A DNA stretch of 64,000 nt from positions 1,302,001 through 1,366,000 of the forward strand of contig NZ_JAQSLN010000003.1 in the NCBI RefSeq assembly GCF_028649655.1, written 5' to 3'. This DNA is from Halobacteriovorax sp. GB3. GTDB lineage: Bacteria; Bdellovibrionota; Bacteriovoracia; Bacteriovoracales; Bacteriovoracaceae. The position numbers and the translations under genes were made by a program. Position 1 is the first letter of the stretch. Each line of letters begins with the position of its first letter. Positions 45,548 through 54,639 of the stretch are shown one piece after another. Under the pieces are notes generated by a model. It did no database searches, had not been told where the DNA came from, and was given only the letters and a program-made list of their open reading frames with translations.

Positions 45548-46657
45548 ATGATAGATCCAAAGCTAATTTTCCGCAAGGCTAAACAGCATGATCTTGATGA
45601 ACTCATACGTTTAGAAGAAATGTGCTTTACTGGAGACCGTCTCTCTAGAAAAAGCTTTTTATCCTTCATAAAGAATTCCAAAGACGATCTTATTGTTGTT
45701 GAGTCAGACAATTCGATTCTTGGCTATGCACTAACTTTATATAAGAAAGGCTCCTCTTTAGCTCGTCTCTACTCTATTGCCATTTCTCCCAATCATTCGG
45801 GCCTAGGAATAGGTAAACAACTTCTCGATTTTATTGAAACTTGTGCAAGAAAAAGAAAGGCTGCCTATATGAGACTGGAGGTAGCCTCGAAAAACCTCGC
45901 GGCACAAGGACTATATCAAAAGATGGGTTATTATCTTTTTAATATTAAAAAAGGATATTATGAATCCAATGACGACGCTCTATGCTTTGAGAAAAAGTTA
46001 ACTTCTTCTCCAAATAGGGAACTTCGAGATGTTCAATACTACCCTCAAACTACAGAGTTCACTTGCGGACCATCCTCTTTAATGATGGCCATGAGTACTT
46101 TTGATAGTACTCTTAAATTAAGCCAGCGCCTAGAGCTTCAGCTATGGAGAGAGGCAACGACAATTTTTATGCTTAGTGGCCACGGTGGCTGCGGACCAAG
46201 AGGTCTTGCTCTAGCGGCAGCAAAGCGAGGCTTTGAAGTCGATATTTTTATCAGCACGAAAGACTATCTCTTTATCAATAGCGTTCGAAGTGAAAAGAAA
46301 AGAGAGGTCATGAAACTCGTTCAAAATGACTTTGATGAGCAACTCAAACAATATGACGTTTCAGTGAAAACAAAGAAGGTAAGCTTTGATCTCGTCTCAA
46401 AGATCATCAAAGATGGTGGAATCCCTCTCGTTTTAATTTCATCTTATCTGCTAACCGGAACAAAGACTCCACATTGGATTGTCATCTCTGGTGCCGATGA
46501 TCATTTCATCTATTTTCATGATCCAGATTTAGATGAAGGTCATTCTAGTTTAGAGAATGAGCATATTCCGATTCGTAAAGATGAGTTCAACAAGGTATGT
46601 AAGTATGGCTCTTCGGCGCTACAATCTATCGTTGTTCTAAGAAAAAAGGGAAATTAA
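45548..46657 (+). CDS. GNAT acetyltransferase fused to C39-like peptidase
   Basis: 369 aa, two domains. Residues ~5-150 are a GNAT N-acetyltransferase with the acetyl-CoA loop NHSGLGIGKQLL (~82-93) and the GLYQKMGY motif. Residues ~160-365 are a papain-like C39-type peptidase: Cys173 in TEFTCGPSS and His309 in TPHWIVISG, followed by HDPD. GGAGA precedes the ATG. With the divergent RimK-like ligase it would combine ligation, acetylation and proteolysis of a peptide. No precursor peptide gene is seen nearby. Confidence 0.82.
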   Translation: MIDPKLIFRKAKQHDLDELIRLEEMCFTGDRLSRKSFLSFIKNSKDDLIVVESDNSILGYALTLYKKGSSLARLYSIAISPNHSGLGIGKQLLDFIETCARKRKAAYMRLEVASKNLAAQGLYQKMGYYLFNIKKGYYESNDDALCFEKKLTSSPNRELRDVQYYPQTTEFTCGPSSLMMAMSTFDSTLKLSQRLELQLWREATTIFMLSGHGGCGPRGLALAAAKRGFEVDIFISTKDYLFINSVRSEKKREVMKLVQNDFDEQLKQYDVSVKTKKVSFDLVSKIIKDGGIPLVLISSYLLTGTKTPHWIVISGADDHFIYFHDPDLDEGHSSLENEHIPIRKDEFNKVCKYGSSALQSIVVLRKKGN

Positions 46658-46659
46658 TT

Positions 46660-47907
46660 TTAATCTAACCCCTCAGCATACTTTCCAAGTCCAAGAGCAA
46701 CAGATTGAAAGGCCTCACTCATAACAATTTTATCTCGACCAAATATCTTGATAAGATAATCTTGAATAAGGGGCATTTGTCCTGTTCCACCTGTAATGCG
46801 AACTTGATCAACATTGCTATATTCAAGTCCTGATTGAGAAAAGACTTTTTCCATTGCTTTAAAGATATCTGAGAGTTCTCCCTCTACTGACTCTTCAAAT
46901 TGAACTTTTGAAATTGGCATTTCAATCTTAATACCTGGATGAGAAAATTGATAAACACTTTGCTCATTCTTTCCAAGTTCTATTTTAGACTTTTCAATTT
47001 TTGCATAAACAGGATATCCCAAATCTTCTTCCACAAGACAAAAGAGCTGAGAGATATAGCGTTGATCTTCTCCTTGCATTGTCCATTGTTCAATTTCTTT
47101 TAGAAATTCCCAAGTGTCTCTTTCCTTTAAAAAAGAAATATGCGCGGGATTTGAAAGTTTTCCTAAAAGTCTTCTTGGAAAACCTAGAGTATTGTTTCCT
47201 ATGGGTGTCTTATATTGGATGTCTTTTCCAAAATGAGTTGAGACAAAATTTCTCATTACGCGACCATCAATTGCATCTCCTGCGACAAAAACTCCGGAGA
47301 GCCCTTGAACATCATCTTTAGAAAACTGATCTTTTCCTACTTTTAAAAGTGTAAAATCGGATGTTCCCCCTCCAAAGTCGCACACGAGAATCAACTTCTC
47401 TTGAATATCTTTCCCTCCGCTTAGTCCAGCAGCAATTGGTTCTGCACAAAATTCAATACGCTTAAACCCTGCTAACTCAGCGGCGCTTCTCATGCGATCC
47501 TCAGCTAATTGATCTTTTTCAAGATCGAGAGAATAAAGAGCTGGCCTTCCAAGAACAACATTAGTTACTTGATGTCCCGTTTCTTTATCGGCCCTCGTTT
47601 TCAGTTCACGCAAAAAGACAGCAATGAGTTCTTCAATCTTCATTCGCTTACCAAAGACTTCGGTTCCTTTGAAGCTTGGCTCAGGTAAAAACTTTTTTAA
47701 GGAGCGAAAGAAACGTCCCTCTCCACCAAGGTCTTGGTACTCATCAATGGCCTCAGCTCCAAAGAAATACTCTCCCTTACTGGGGGTAAAGATAATTGAA
47801 CGCAACACGGGAGCATTATTTTCTAAATTAATAAGCTTAGATGACTCTCCTTTTTCGACGAAAGAGAGAAGTGAATTGGAAGTTCCAAAGTCGATTGCAT
47901 ACCACAT
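46660..47907 (-). CDS. yegD: YegD-type Hsp70-family protein
   Basis: 415-aa actin-fold ATPase. Phosphate-1 motif AIDFGTSNS (residues 4-12), phosphate-2 LVCDFGGGTSDF (~172-183) and adenosine GGTGQMPLI (~374-382) are present. Only the nucleotide-binding domain is there; the peptide-binding domain and lid of DnaK are missing, as usual for YegD. The role is not established. It converges with the GNAT/C39 gene (2 bases apart) and is divergent from the envelope operon at 48143. Confidence 0.85.
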   Translation of the reverse strand: MWYAIDFGTSNSLLSFVEKGESSKLINLENNAPVLRSIIFTPSKGEYFFGAEAIDEYQDLGGEGRFFRSLKKFLPEPSFKGTEVFGKRMKIEELIAVFLRELKTRADKETGHQVTNVVLGRPALYSLDLEKDQLAEDRMRSAAELAGFKRIEFCAEPIAAGLSGGKDIQEKLILVCDFGGGTSDFTLLKVGKDQFSKDDVQGLSGVFVAGDAIDGRVMRNFVSTHFGKDIQYKTPIGNNTLGFPRRLLGKLSNPAHISFLKERDTWEFLKEIEQWTMQGEDQRYISQLFCLVEEDLGYPVYAKIEKSKIELGKNEQSVYQFSHPGIKIEMPISKVQFEESVEGELSDIFKAMEKVFSQSGLEYSNVDQVRITGGTGQMPLIQDYLIKIFGRDKIVMSEAFQSVALGLGKYAEGLD

Positions 47908-48112
47908 ATAAATTCCTAAACTAGACTTTTATTAAATGATCCATAAGTTTCTTCTGGTCTCATTTATAAAATACTTTAAATAAATAAGGAGACCAAAGCC
48001 GACTTTCAGCATTGGAATAATTACAAGAACATTTTAACTAAAAACCTCAAGACCTTTCGCGTTAAAACAATTTTTCTTCAACTTTAGTCCTGAGCGTAAT
48101 TTCTCCATAATT

Positions 48113-48131
48113 TAACTTTAACTTAAAGTTA
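48113..48131. promoter_or_regulatory. Perfect 19-bp palindrome before the envelope operon
   Basis: TAACTTTAA-C-TTAAAGTTA, next to the AGGTGG ribosome site of the 48143 gene. A CATAAT -10-like box lies just upstream, so a bound repressor would cover the transcription start. Confidence 0.5.
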
Positions 48132-48142
48132 GGTGGTATTAA

Positions 48143-48715
48143 ATGAAAAAACTTATTCTTTGCCTGATCCTCAGCTTCCAAGTCATAGAAGCAAGGGCCA
48201 TTCTCTTTGAACCTTATATCTTTACTAGTTACGGTGAAGCAACTCATCCTAACGAAAGTGAAAGTCCAAAGATGTTCGCTCACGGAGTTGGTGCATCTGT
48301 ACTTTTCTCTCTTATACCAATGCTTTCTGCAGGCTTAAGTGCAGACTACCGTCTTTACTCTCAGATGTCTGATGTGAAATCTCCATATGGAAATAGAACA
48401 GGAAAACGACTAGCAATTCATCCGACTTTAGGACTCAAGCTTGGCCCTGCTTTTTTCAAGTACTACTACCAGGCCTTTGGAGATTATGAACTTGATAATG
48501 AAACTTCAAGTGGAGAGAAGCTTACTTACACTGACGTTTCTGGTCACTCTTTTTGGCTCAGCTTTCCAGTCTTTCCTTTAACAAGAGTTGGTGTTTTTTA
48601 TGAACTTGAAAAATATAGTAAATACGAAAATGGATCGACAGAAGTAGACCTCTCTACATCTAACAACGAACTTGAATTCAATAAATTTGGAATTTATCTT
48701 TCTATTCTTCTTTAG
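48143..48715 (+). CDS. Predicted outer-membrane beta-barrel protein
   Basis: 190 aa with a signal peptide (cleavage near EARA, ~18). The mature chain has 6-8 alternating amphipathic stretches rich in Tyr, Gly and Phe (YIFTSYGEA, GLSADYRLYS, FKYYYQAFGDYEL, VGVFYELEKYSKY), as in small barrels of the OmpA/OmpW size. It does not end in the usual Phe, and the final strand is FGIYLSILL. First of three co-directional envelope genes. Confidence 0.6.
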   Translation: MKKLILCLILSFQVIEARAILFEPYIFTSYGEATHPNESESPKMFAHGVGASVLFSLIPMLSAGLSADYRLYSQMSDVKSPYGNRTGKRLAIHPTLGLKLGPAFFKYYYQAFGDYELDNETSSGEKLTYTDVSGHSFWLSFPVFPLTRVGVFYELEKYSKYENGSTEVDLSTSNNELEFNKFGIYLSILL

Positions 48716-48724
48716 GAGTCTGAT

Positions 48725-48874
48725 ATGAAAAAAATAATTATTCTAGGTGCCTTTATAACAATCATTTTATCTATCACATCTTGTGGACAAGACGGTGCGG
48801 CCATTTCACCTGGTGGTTCAGGCTCTACGATCCAACAAGTAAATGCAAATTGCAATGATGAACCGTGTATTTAA
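48725..48874 (+). CDS. Small lipoprotein
   Basis: 49 aa. Signal MKKIIILGAFITIILSITSC with lipobox ITSC; the mature peptide is only ~30 residues, GSGS-rich, ending CNDEPCI. It lies nine bases after the barrel gene stop and overlaps no other convincing frame. The context and signal make it real. A role as a partner of the barrel or of the next surface protein is inferred. Confidence 0.6.
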   Translation: MKKIIILGAFITIILSITSCGQDGAAISPGGSGSTIQQVNANCNDEPCI

Positions 48875-48885
48875 AAAGAGGTCCC

Positions 48886-49905
48886 ATGTACAAAACACTA
48901 TTTAAAATCCCCCTCGCCTTACTGTTGATTCAATCGCAAACTTTTGCCATGAACTTTGAAAGTTTTCAAAAGTATGCTCAAACAAAGAAAGAGCACGCCT
49001 ATAATAAATTTTCCAATAAATCAGGAACGACGACTGCCGATAGAGCTCAATACATTAAAAGTCTCTATTACTCAGTTAATGGCTATCCCGACAATTACGA
49101 TACGACAAACTTGGCCGATCCCCATCTCAATCTTTTTAACAATATCTTAGGAGAGAATGGTGTTGGCGGAATTCTCTACTCTGCTGGCTACACAAGTTGC
49201 GATACAATTCCTTCATCGGGAACGGCCTCAGGAACATCACCTCAAGTAGGTACACTTAATTTAACTTTTGGAAGTGCAACAAAATCGGTTCCTTCATATT
49301 ATACAACCAATGGTGGCGACGCTATGGATAAGAATATGACAGTTTCAGGAAATGCCTCAGTCACAGTCACTGTAGAATTGAAATGTCACGATGACAGTGC
49401 CCTCCAAACAGGTTACGTGAAACTCAACTTCACAGAATACAGCGTTGTTTACGAAGGTTATTTTCAACAAAATACGACGACCGGTGCCGTCAATTTAGAT
49501 ATGTATATTAAGACACAAACGGGAGGAGGAACAGATATTCTCATTCCAACTCAATTTGTAACGACAGATGGACAAAATTACAAAATTTATTCGGCCTACC
49601 TCGGCCTTTCAGGTGGCGGCGGTGTCGTAGATTATCTTGTTGCGGTCAATGGAGTAACTAACGGAAAGGCGCAAATCGCCTATCTCAACACAACAGATAC
49701 ATCTGGGTCTGCTTTGACAACTGCTCCAAATAATTTTGGTAGTCTCACTTCAGCAGGCGGAACAACAGTTGCTGTTGAATGTATCGATATGAGCAATGAA
49801 ACGACAACAACTGGTTGTAGTGCTATTGATGCCCCAGGTTCATTAACAATTGGTGGAACGACAAGCACTTGGACTCTCTCATCATTAAAAAGCGTTTCTC
49901 TATAA
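48886..49905 (+). CDS. Secreted beta-rich Thr/Ser/Gly protein
   Basis: 339 aa from the ATG at 48886, which has GAGG upstream; a GTG at 48865 would overlap the lipoprotein. Signal peptide ends near TFAMN (~21). After a helical start (FESFQKYAQTKKEHAYNKF) the protein is long, beta-rich and low in charge, with many T, S and G residues and three Cys. This looks like an extracellular fibre or surface protein. No known domain could be assigned. It is ended by a strong hairpin. Confidence 0.58.
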   Translation: MYKTLFKIPLALLLIQSQTFAMNFESFQKYAQTKKEHAYNKFSNKSGTTTADRAQYIKSLYYSVNGYPDNYDTTNLADPHLNLFNNILGENGVGGILYSAGYTSCDTIPSSGTASGTSPQVGTLNLTFGSATKSVPSYYTTNGGDAMDKNMTVSGNASVTVTVELKCHDDSALQTGYVKLNFTEYSVVYEGYFQQNTTTGAVNLDMYIKTQTGGGTDILIPTQFVTTDGQNYKIYSAYLGLSGGGGVVDYLVAVNGVTNGKAQIAYLNTTDTSGSALTTAPNNFGSLTSAGGTTVAVECIDMSNETTTTGCSAIDAPGSLTIGGTTSTWTLSSLKSVSL

Positions 49906-49910
49906 TACGA

Positions 49911-49942
49911 ATAGGTCTTGCCTCTTAAGGGGTAAGACCTAT
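49911..49942 (+). terminator. Terminator of the envelope operon
   Basis: ATAGGTCTT/AAGACCTAT with inner CC/GG pairing and loop TCTTAAG, then TTCTC. Confidence 0.75.
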
Positions 49943-50029
49943 TTCTCACCGCACAATTCCCTTCTTAAAATAGAGCATAAATTTACCTCGTTATAGACTA
50001 ATTTTGCTGTCACTGATAAATTGAACTCT

Positions 50030-51970
50030 ATGAGTGAAAATAAAAAAGATAATAAAAAAATGAGTCCTAAACAGGACATTCCAACAATCCTTTCTCGCGT
50101 AAAGAGACCAAAAAAAGCTGTTGTTACAGCGGGGATGCCCTACGCCAATGGACCAGTTCACATTGGTCACCTAGCAGGAGCACACGTGCCAGCAGATATC
50201 TATTCTCGCTGGATGAGACTTCTCATAGGTAATGACAATGTTCTCTTTGTATGTGGAACAGATGACCATGGCTCAAACAGTGAAGTTGCTGCAAAGAAAC
50301 AGGGAAAGACAACGGATCAATTTATTGATGAAGTTCATACTAAGCAGCACAATACAATGAAGCGCTACAATATTGGACTTGATGTCTATACAGGAACTTC
50401 ACGAAAAGAAAATTACGAAGCTCATAAAGACCTTTGCCAAGACTTTCTAAGAAAGATGCATGCCAATGGAATGCTCGATAGAAAATCAAGTAAACAATGG
50501 TACGACCCAGAAATGGAAATGTTTCTACCAGACAGGTTTGTGAACGGAAAATGCCCAAATGAAAACTGTACTAACACAAAGGCCTATAGCGACGAATGTG
50601 ATGCTTGTGGTTCTCAATACGATCCAAGTGAGCTCATCGATCCAGTAAGCACAGTTAGTAGTGCGACTCCAGAATTAAGAGACACTGAGCACTGGTACCT
50701 CAATATGTGGAAAGTCACTGACCAACTTATTGAATGGCTTAATACAAAACAGAGGACTTGGAGAAAGTCGATTATTCAAGAAGTTCTTGGAACGGTTTTC
50801 CCAAGTGTAACTTTCACAAATAAATCAGAGCCTGATTACAAAGAAATTAAAGAAACTCTTCCTAAGCATAAAAGTCGTTATGCTCCAGGAAAAAAAGTAC
50901 TTGTTCAATTTGAGAACCTTAAAGATCTTGAAGAAGGAAGAAAGCTTCTTGAGCAGAAAGGAATTGAATGTGAGCTCGACGATGGCTGGGCACACAGATC
51001 AATTACAAGAGATGTAAAATGGGGAATTCCAGTTCCAACAGATATTCAAGAAGGTATGGAAGGAAAATCACTTTACGTGTGGCCAGAGTCTCTTATCGCC
51101 CCTATTTCATTTACTAAAGTAGCCCTAAAACAAAAGGGTCTCGATACTGAAACTTATAAAGACTACTGGTGTGATCCTGAGGCAAATGTTTATCAATTCC
51201 TTGGAACTGATAACGTTTTCTTCTACGTCCTTATGCAGGGATCAATGTGGTTTGGAGTTCAAAAAGATCCTATGAGACAGGCTCTACCTGGCGAGTTTCA
51301 ACAAACGGATGTCTTCAGTAACTTTCACCTACAAATCAATGGTGAGAAAATGAGTAAGTCAGTTGGGAACTTTTACACTGGTGATCAGCTAATTGATGAA
51401 ATGGGATTCTCTTCTGATCAAGTTCGCTACTTTCTCGCCTCACTCAGTCTTTCTGAAAAGGCCTCAAACTTTGATTTTGAAGTATTTAAGAGTAAGAACC
51501 ACTTTCTTGCCGGACCTTTAAACGCGGCCTTTGAAAAACCAATTTCAGCCTGTCATTCAAAGTTTGATGGCGTTGTCCCTAAAGGGAAATTGATTGGTAA
51601 GACAGAAAAGGAAACGTTAAAAATTGTTCAGCAATACACGAAGTTCATGGAAAGAGCAGAATATCCAAAAGCTCTTGGTGCACTTGAAAATTACGCTCGT
51701 ATCATTAACGGACTTTTTAATCAGCATAAGCCTCACGATGATCGCTTTGATTTAGAAGAGAGAACTGATGCGCTCTATTCAAGTTTCTATATTTTGAGAA
51801 ATATTCTCATCATGCTCTCTCCTTTTGCCCCAGAGACAATGGAGAAACTGAGAAAGTCATTAAATCTTCCAGAGAGTGTCTATTCACTTGATGAACTACA
51901 AAATGAATTTCCGGCCGACCATAAAATTGGAGAGCAAACGGAATACTTTCCACCACAACAAGAAGAATAA
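50030..51970 (+). CDS. metG: Methionyl-tRNA synthetase
   Basis: It charges tRNA-Met. 646 aa. Class-I HIGH at 44-47 (PVHIGHLAG), KMSKS at ~440-444, zinc-type Cys quartet around CPNENC...CDACG (~176-195), and the GTDDHG block. The ATG at 50030 is favoured; a TTG nine bases earlier is possible. Odd point: about 65 residues (~263-327) are inserted before RDVKWGIPVP, with no equivalent in the E. coli type as I know it. The optional C-terminal tRNA-binding (EMAP) domain is absent. Confidence 0.94.
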   Translation: MSENKKDNKKMSPKQDIPTILSRVKRPKKAVVTAGMPYANGPVHIGHLAGAHVPADIYSRWMRLLIGNDNVLFVCGTDDHGSNSEVAAKKQGKTTDQFIDEVHTKQHNTMKRYNIGLDVYTGTSRKENYEAHKDLCQDFLRKMHANGMLDRKSSKQWYDPEMEMFLPDRFVNGKCPNENCTNTKAYSDECDACGSQYDPSELIDPVSTVSSATPELRDTEHWYLNMWKVTDQLIEWLNTKQRTWRKSIIQEVLGTVFPSVTFTNKSEPDYKEIKETLPKHKSRYAPGKKVLVQFENLKDLEEGRKLLEQKGIECELDDGWAHRSITRDVKWGIPVPTDIQEGMEGKSLYVWPESLIAPISFTKVALKQKGLDTETYKDYWCDPEANVYQFLGTDNVFFYVLMQGSMWFGVQKDPMRQALPGEFQQTDVFSNFHLQINGEKMSKSVGNFYTGDQLIDEMGFSSDQVRYFLASLSLSEKASNFDFEVFKSKNHFLAGPLNAAFEKPISACHSKFDGVVPKGKLIGKTEKETLKIVQQYTKFMERAEYPKALGALENYARIINGLFNQHKPHDDRFDLEERTDALYSSFYILRNILIMLSPFAPETMEKLRKSLNLPESVYSLDELQNEFPADHKIGEQTEYFPPQQEE

Positions 51971-51974
51971 AACA

Positions 51975-51994
51975 ATGCTCCCTTCGGGGAGCAT
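51975..51994 (+). terminator. Hairpin after metG
   Basis: ATGCTCCC-TTCG-GGGAGCAT, a UUCG tetraloop hairpin four bases after the stop; only a weak T-run follows. Confidence 0.7.
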
Positions 51995-52147
51995 CTTCAC
52001 TAACCTCTTAACTTTTCAAGTTCCTTCCCCAAATTTGCCGCACTTCTTTTCCAAATAGCTATGAACTTTCTTCAATTCAATATTATTTACTAAAGCTCTT
52101 TTATAAGAAAAATCCAACAGACTAATTTCTTTTTAAAGGAGAAGAAA

Positions 52148-52693
52148 ATGAAGAAGGTATTACTTAGTTTAGCGGCACTCATCACAACAACTCCAGTTAT
52201 GGCAGATTCAATTTCAGAGAATCAATTCAACTGCGATTACCAACTAGCAGACTCAAAAGTATATAAAGCGAAAGTAATTTGTGATCTTCCAGTTGAAGCT
52301 AAAATCAAGGCCTTTTATAGTGAAGGATGGGTATCACAATCAGACCTTAGTGATGCAAAACTTTGTATCTACGACAAGCAACTCTTTGGCAATATCTCAA
52401 AGCCAGGACTAAAAGATGGAGATAAAGCCGTCACGGTTAGGCTTTTAACAAAGTACAACAACTATTACGACGAATCGACAATTGTTGAAGCCGACTCAGA
52501 TTATCTTGAAAGAAGTTCGAAATTAAAATTAATTGGAAAACTCTATCAGGGGCTTAAGACAACAGATTACCTTACAGTTTCATATAATCCCTATGAAGAG
52601 ACAGCTTCCTATAATTTTCTTTATGGAAAAGGACTTCTAACTAAAGCAAAGGCCTATGTAAAAGTTGATTTTGTAAATTGTAAGAAGCAATAG
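52148..52693 (+). CDS. Secreted protein of unknown function
   Basis: 181 aa with a signal peptide (ending near PVMADS, ~20). Four Cys (NCDY, ICDL, LCIY, VNCK) suggest two disulphides. The middle is beta-rich with a hydrophilic surface. A strong AAAGGAG lies six bases before the ATG. It ends in a shared terminator with yaiI. Nothing points to a family. Confidence 0.58.
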   Translation: MKKVLLSLAALITTTPVMADSISENQFNCDYQLADSKVYKAKVICDLPVEAKIKAFYSEGWVSQSDLSDAKLCIYDKQLFGNISKPGLKDGDKAVTVRLLTKYNNYYDESTIVEADSDYLERSSKLKLIGKLYQGLKTTDYLTVSYNPYEETASYNFLYGKGLLTKAKAYVKVDFVNCKKQ

Positions 52694-52704
52694 AAAGAAT
52701 AAAA

Positions 52705-52733
52705 AAAGGGTTTCTTTAGCGAAACCCTTTTTT
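52705..52733. terminator. Bidirectional terminator
   Basis: AAAGGGTTTC-TTTAGC-GAAACCCTTT stem with A- and T-runs, serving the 52148 gene and convergent yaiI. It overlaps the last codons of yaiI. Confidence 0.85.
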
Positions 52734-53168
52734 CGTTAGAATGCGATTGAGAGAATTAGTAAATTTCTCTTTGTCTTTAGGACCAAAGGCATCCGGTCCA
52801 CCAGTAACGAGGCCGTTATCTCGTAGTTCTTGCATGAAATCTCTCATTGAAAGGCGCTCACAGATTGTTTCTTCATCATAGAGTTCACCTCTTGGATTGA
52901 TCGCAAGGGCCCTTTTTTTGACGACTTCACCGGCAAGAGGAATGTCGGCCGTGATAACGAGATCAACTTCATCTAAATGATCTGCAATATACATATCAGC
53001 GACATCTGCTCCACTATCCACTTTTACAAAAGAGATAAGTTCATGATGAGGAATTTGCATATAAGAGTTGGCCACTAAGCAAAGAGGAATTTTTAAACGT
53101 ATTGCCGTTTTAAAAAGAACTTCCTTAACTACTTTAGGGCAAGCATCAGCATCAATCCATATTTTCAC
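52716..53168 (-). CDS. yaiI: YaiI/YqxD (UPF0178) family protein
   Basis: 150 aa. Signature MKIWIDADACPKVVK and VDSGADVADMYI, LVITADIPLA and INPRGELY blocks match the family, a PIN-like/NYN-like fold with conserved Asp residues. Its activity is undetermined in general. The start overlaps the dbpA stop by one base, so it is co-translated with this helicase. The stop lies inside the bidirectional terminator. Confidence 0.88.
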   Translation of the reverse strand: MKIWIDADACPKVVKEVLFKTAIRLKIPLCLVANSYMQIPHHELISFVKVDSGADVADMYIADHLDEVDLVITADIPLAGEVVKKRALAINPRGELYDEETICERLSMRDFMQELRDNGLVTGGPDAFGPKDKEKFTNSLNRILTKKGFR

Positions 53169-54544
53169 TATAGTTTTCCTATCTTAAATTTGCGATTTTT
53201 TATTTTACCTTTATTAAGACAACTCACAACATGATCAATTTGATTAGCACTAACAGCTACGTAGCTCATAATATTTGTAATTGAGATATCACCAATTTCT
53301 TTGAAATCGATTCCTGCTTCACCAACAATGGCCCCCACAATATCTCCAGGTCTAAGTTTATCTTTCTTTCCGCCACGAATATAGAATGTCGCCATTTCGG
53401 GCTCGATTTTATATTCACCGTCTTCAAAAAACTCACTCGTTTCCAATTGATGTGCGCTCTTTTGATAATCGAGTATCTTTTGAAAATTTTCTTTTTCTTG
53501 CTCAACGAGAAAACTTACTGCATTCCCCTCACTACCAGCTCTCCCTGTACGACCAATTCGATGGACATAAACTTCTGGATCATTTGGCAGATCAAAGTTA
53601 ACGACTAAATCAAGATCCTTAATATCAATTCCTCTCGCAGCGACGTCTGTTGCAACAATACCGAGAAGGCTTTTATTCGAAAACATCGTTAGGACAGAGG
53701 TTCTTTCATTTTGCTCAAGATCGCCATGAATAGAAGAAACAATAATTCCCTTCTTATAGAGATCATCAGCGACACTATCTGAAATCCTCTTTGTTTTACA
53801 AAAGACTATAAATCGCTTGGCTTGATAATGGGCCAAGACATTTAAGAGTGTTTGCATTTTATCTTTGTGTGATGAAAGCTCAACAAACACCTCTTTAATA
53901 ATTGAGCCCTCGTGATTGACATCAACACTCACTCTTAGAGCATCTCTTTGCAGTCTCTCACAAAGTTTTTCAATATCTTCAGGAAACGTTGCCGAAAAAA
54001 GAAGTGTTTGTCTCTCTTTAGGAACATATGTTGAAATACGAGAGATATCATCGATAAATCCCATATCAAGCATTCTATCGGCTTCATCTAATACATAACT
54101 TTTAACATGCTCAAGATTGAGGATCTTTCTTTTTAAAAGTTTAATCATTCTTCCAGGAGTTCCAACAACAATATGAGCGCCGTGAGAAAGCGAGCGTTCT
54201 TGTTGATATTCTGATTTTCCACCTGTAATAGTCAAAATTTTGATATTTGGTATTTTTCTAGCGAGCATTCTAAGTTCTTTCGCTACCTGCTCTGCGAGCT
54301 CTCTTGTAGGACAAAGAATAAGAGACTGTGCTCGGGTTTGCTTAACATCGATGATATTAAGAATCCCAAGTCCAAATGCAACGGTTTTACCAGATCCCGT
54401 TTTAGCTTGAGCAATAACATCTCTTCCTTCAACAACAATAGGAAGTGCTTCTTTTTGAATAGGTGTCATTCTCTTAAACCCTAAGTCTTCTAAATTCGTT
54501 AAGAGACGATCATCAATATTCAAACGACTAAAACTGTCACTCAT
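53168..54544 (-). CDS. dbpA: ATP-dependent RNA helicase DbpA
   Basis: 458 aa. DEAD-box helicase with Q-motif (FKRMTPIQKEA), GSGKT, DEAD (VLDEADRML), SAT and HRIGRTGRAG. The C-terminal ~75 residues match the DbpA RNA-binding domain that targets 23S rRNA hairpin 92. The start at 54544 is chosen because GGGAGA lies eight bases before; an earlier ATG at 54601 lacks support. It acts in 50S assembly and is paired with yaiI. Confidence 0.9.
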   Translation of the reverse strand: MSDSFSRLNIDDRLLTNLEDLGFKRMTPIQKEALPIVVEGRDVIAQAKTGSGKTVAFGLGILNIIDVKQTRAQSLILCPTRELAEQVAKELRMLARKIPNIKILTITGGKSEYQQERSLSHGAHIVVGTPGRMIKLLKRKILNLEHVKSYVLDEADRMLDMGFIDDISRISTYVPKERQTLLFSATFPEDIEKLCERLQRDALRVSVDVNHEGSIIKEVFVELSSHKDKMQTLLNVLAHYQAKRFIVFCKTKRISDSVADDLYKKGIIVSSIHGDLEQNERTSVLTMFSNKSLLGIVATDVAARGIDIKDLDLVVNFDLPNDPEVYVHRIGRTGRAGSEGNAVSFLVEQEKENFQKILDYQKSAHQLETSEFFEDGEYKIEPEMATFYIRGGKKDKLRPGDIVGAIVGEAGIDFKEIGDISITNIMSYVAVSANQIDHVVSCLNKGKIKNRKFKIGKL

Positions 54545-54639
54545 CCAGTACTCTCCCAATTGTCCAATCTTGCTATATTCACCTATCTTATCGGAATACA
54601 ACTACTTTTAGCTTTAAAAATAACTTATACTCTAATGTT

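Noticed and set aside
53386-53601. 71-codon plus-strand frame within dbpA
   Set aside because: It is antisense to conserved helicase motifs and has no independent start signal.
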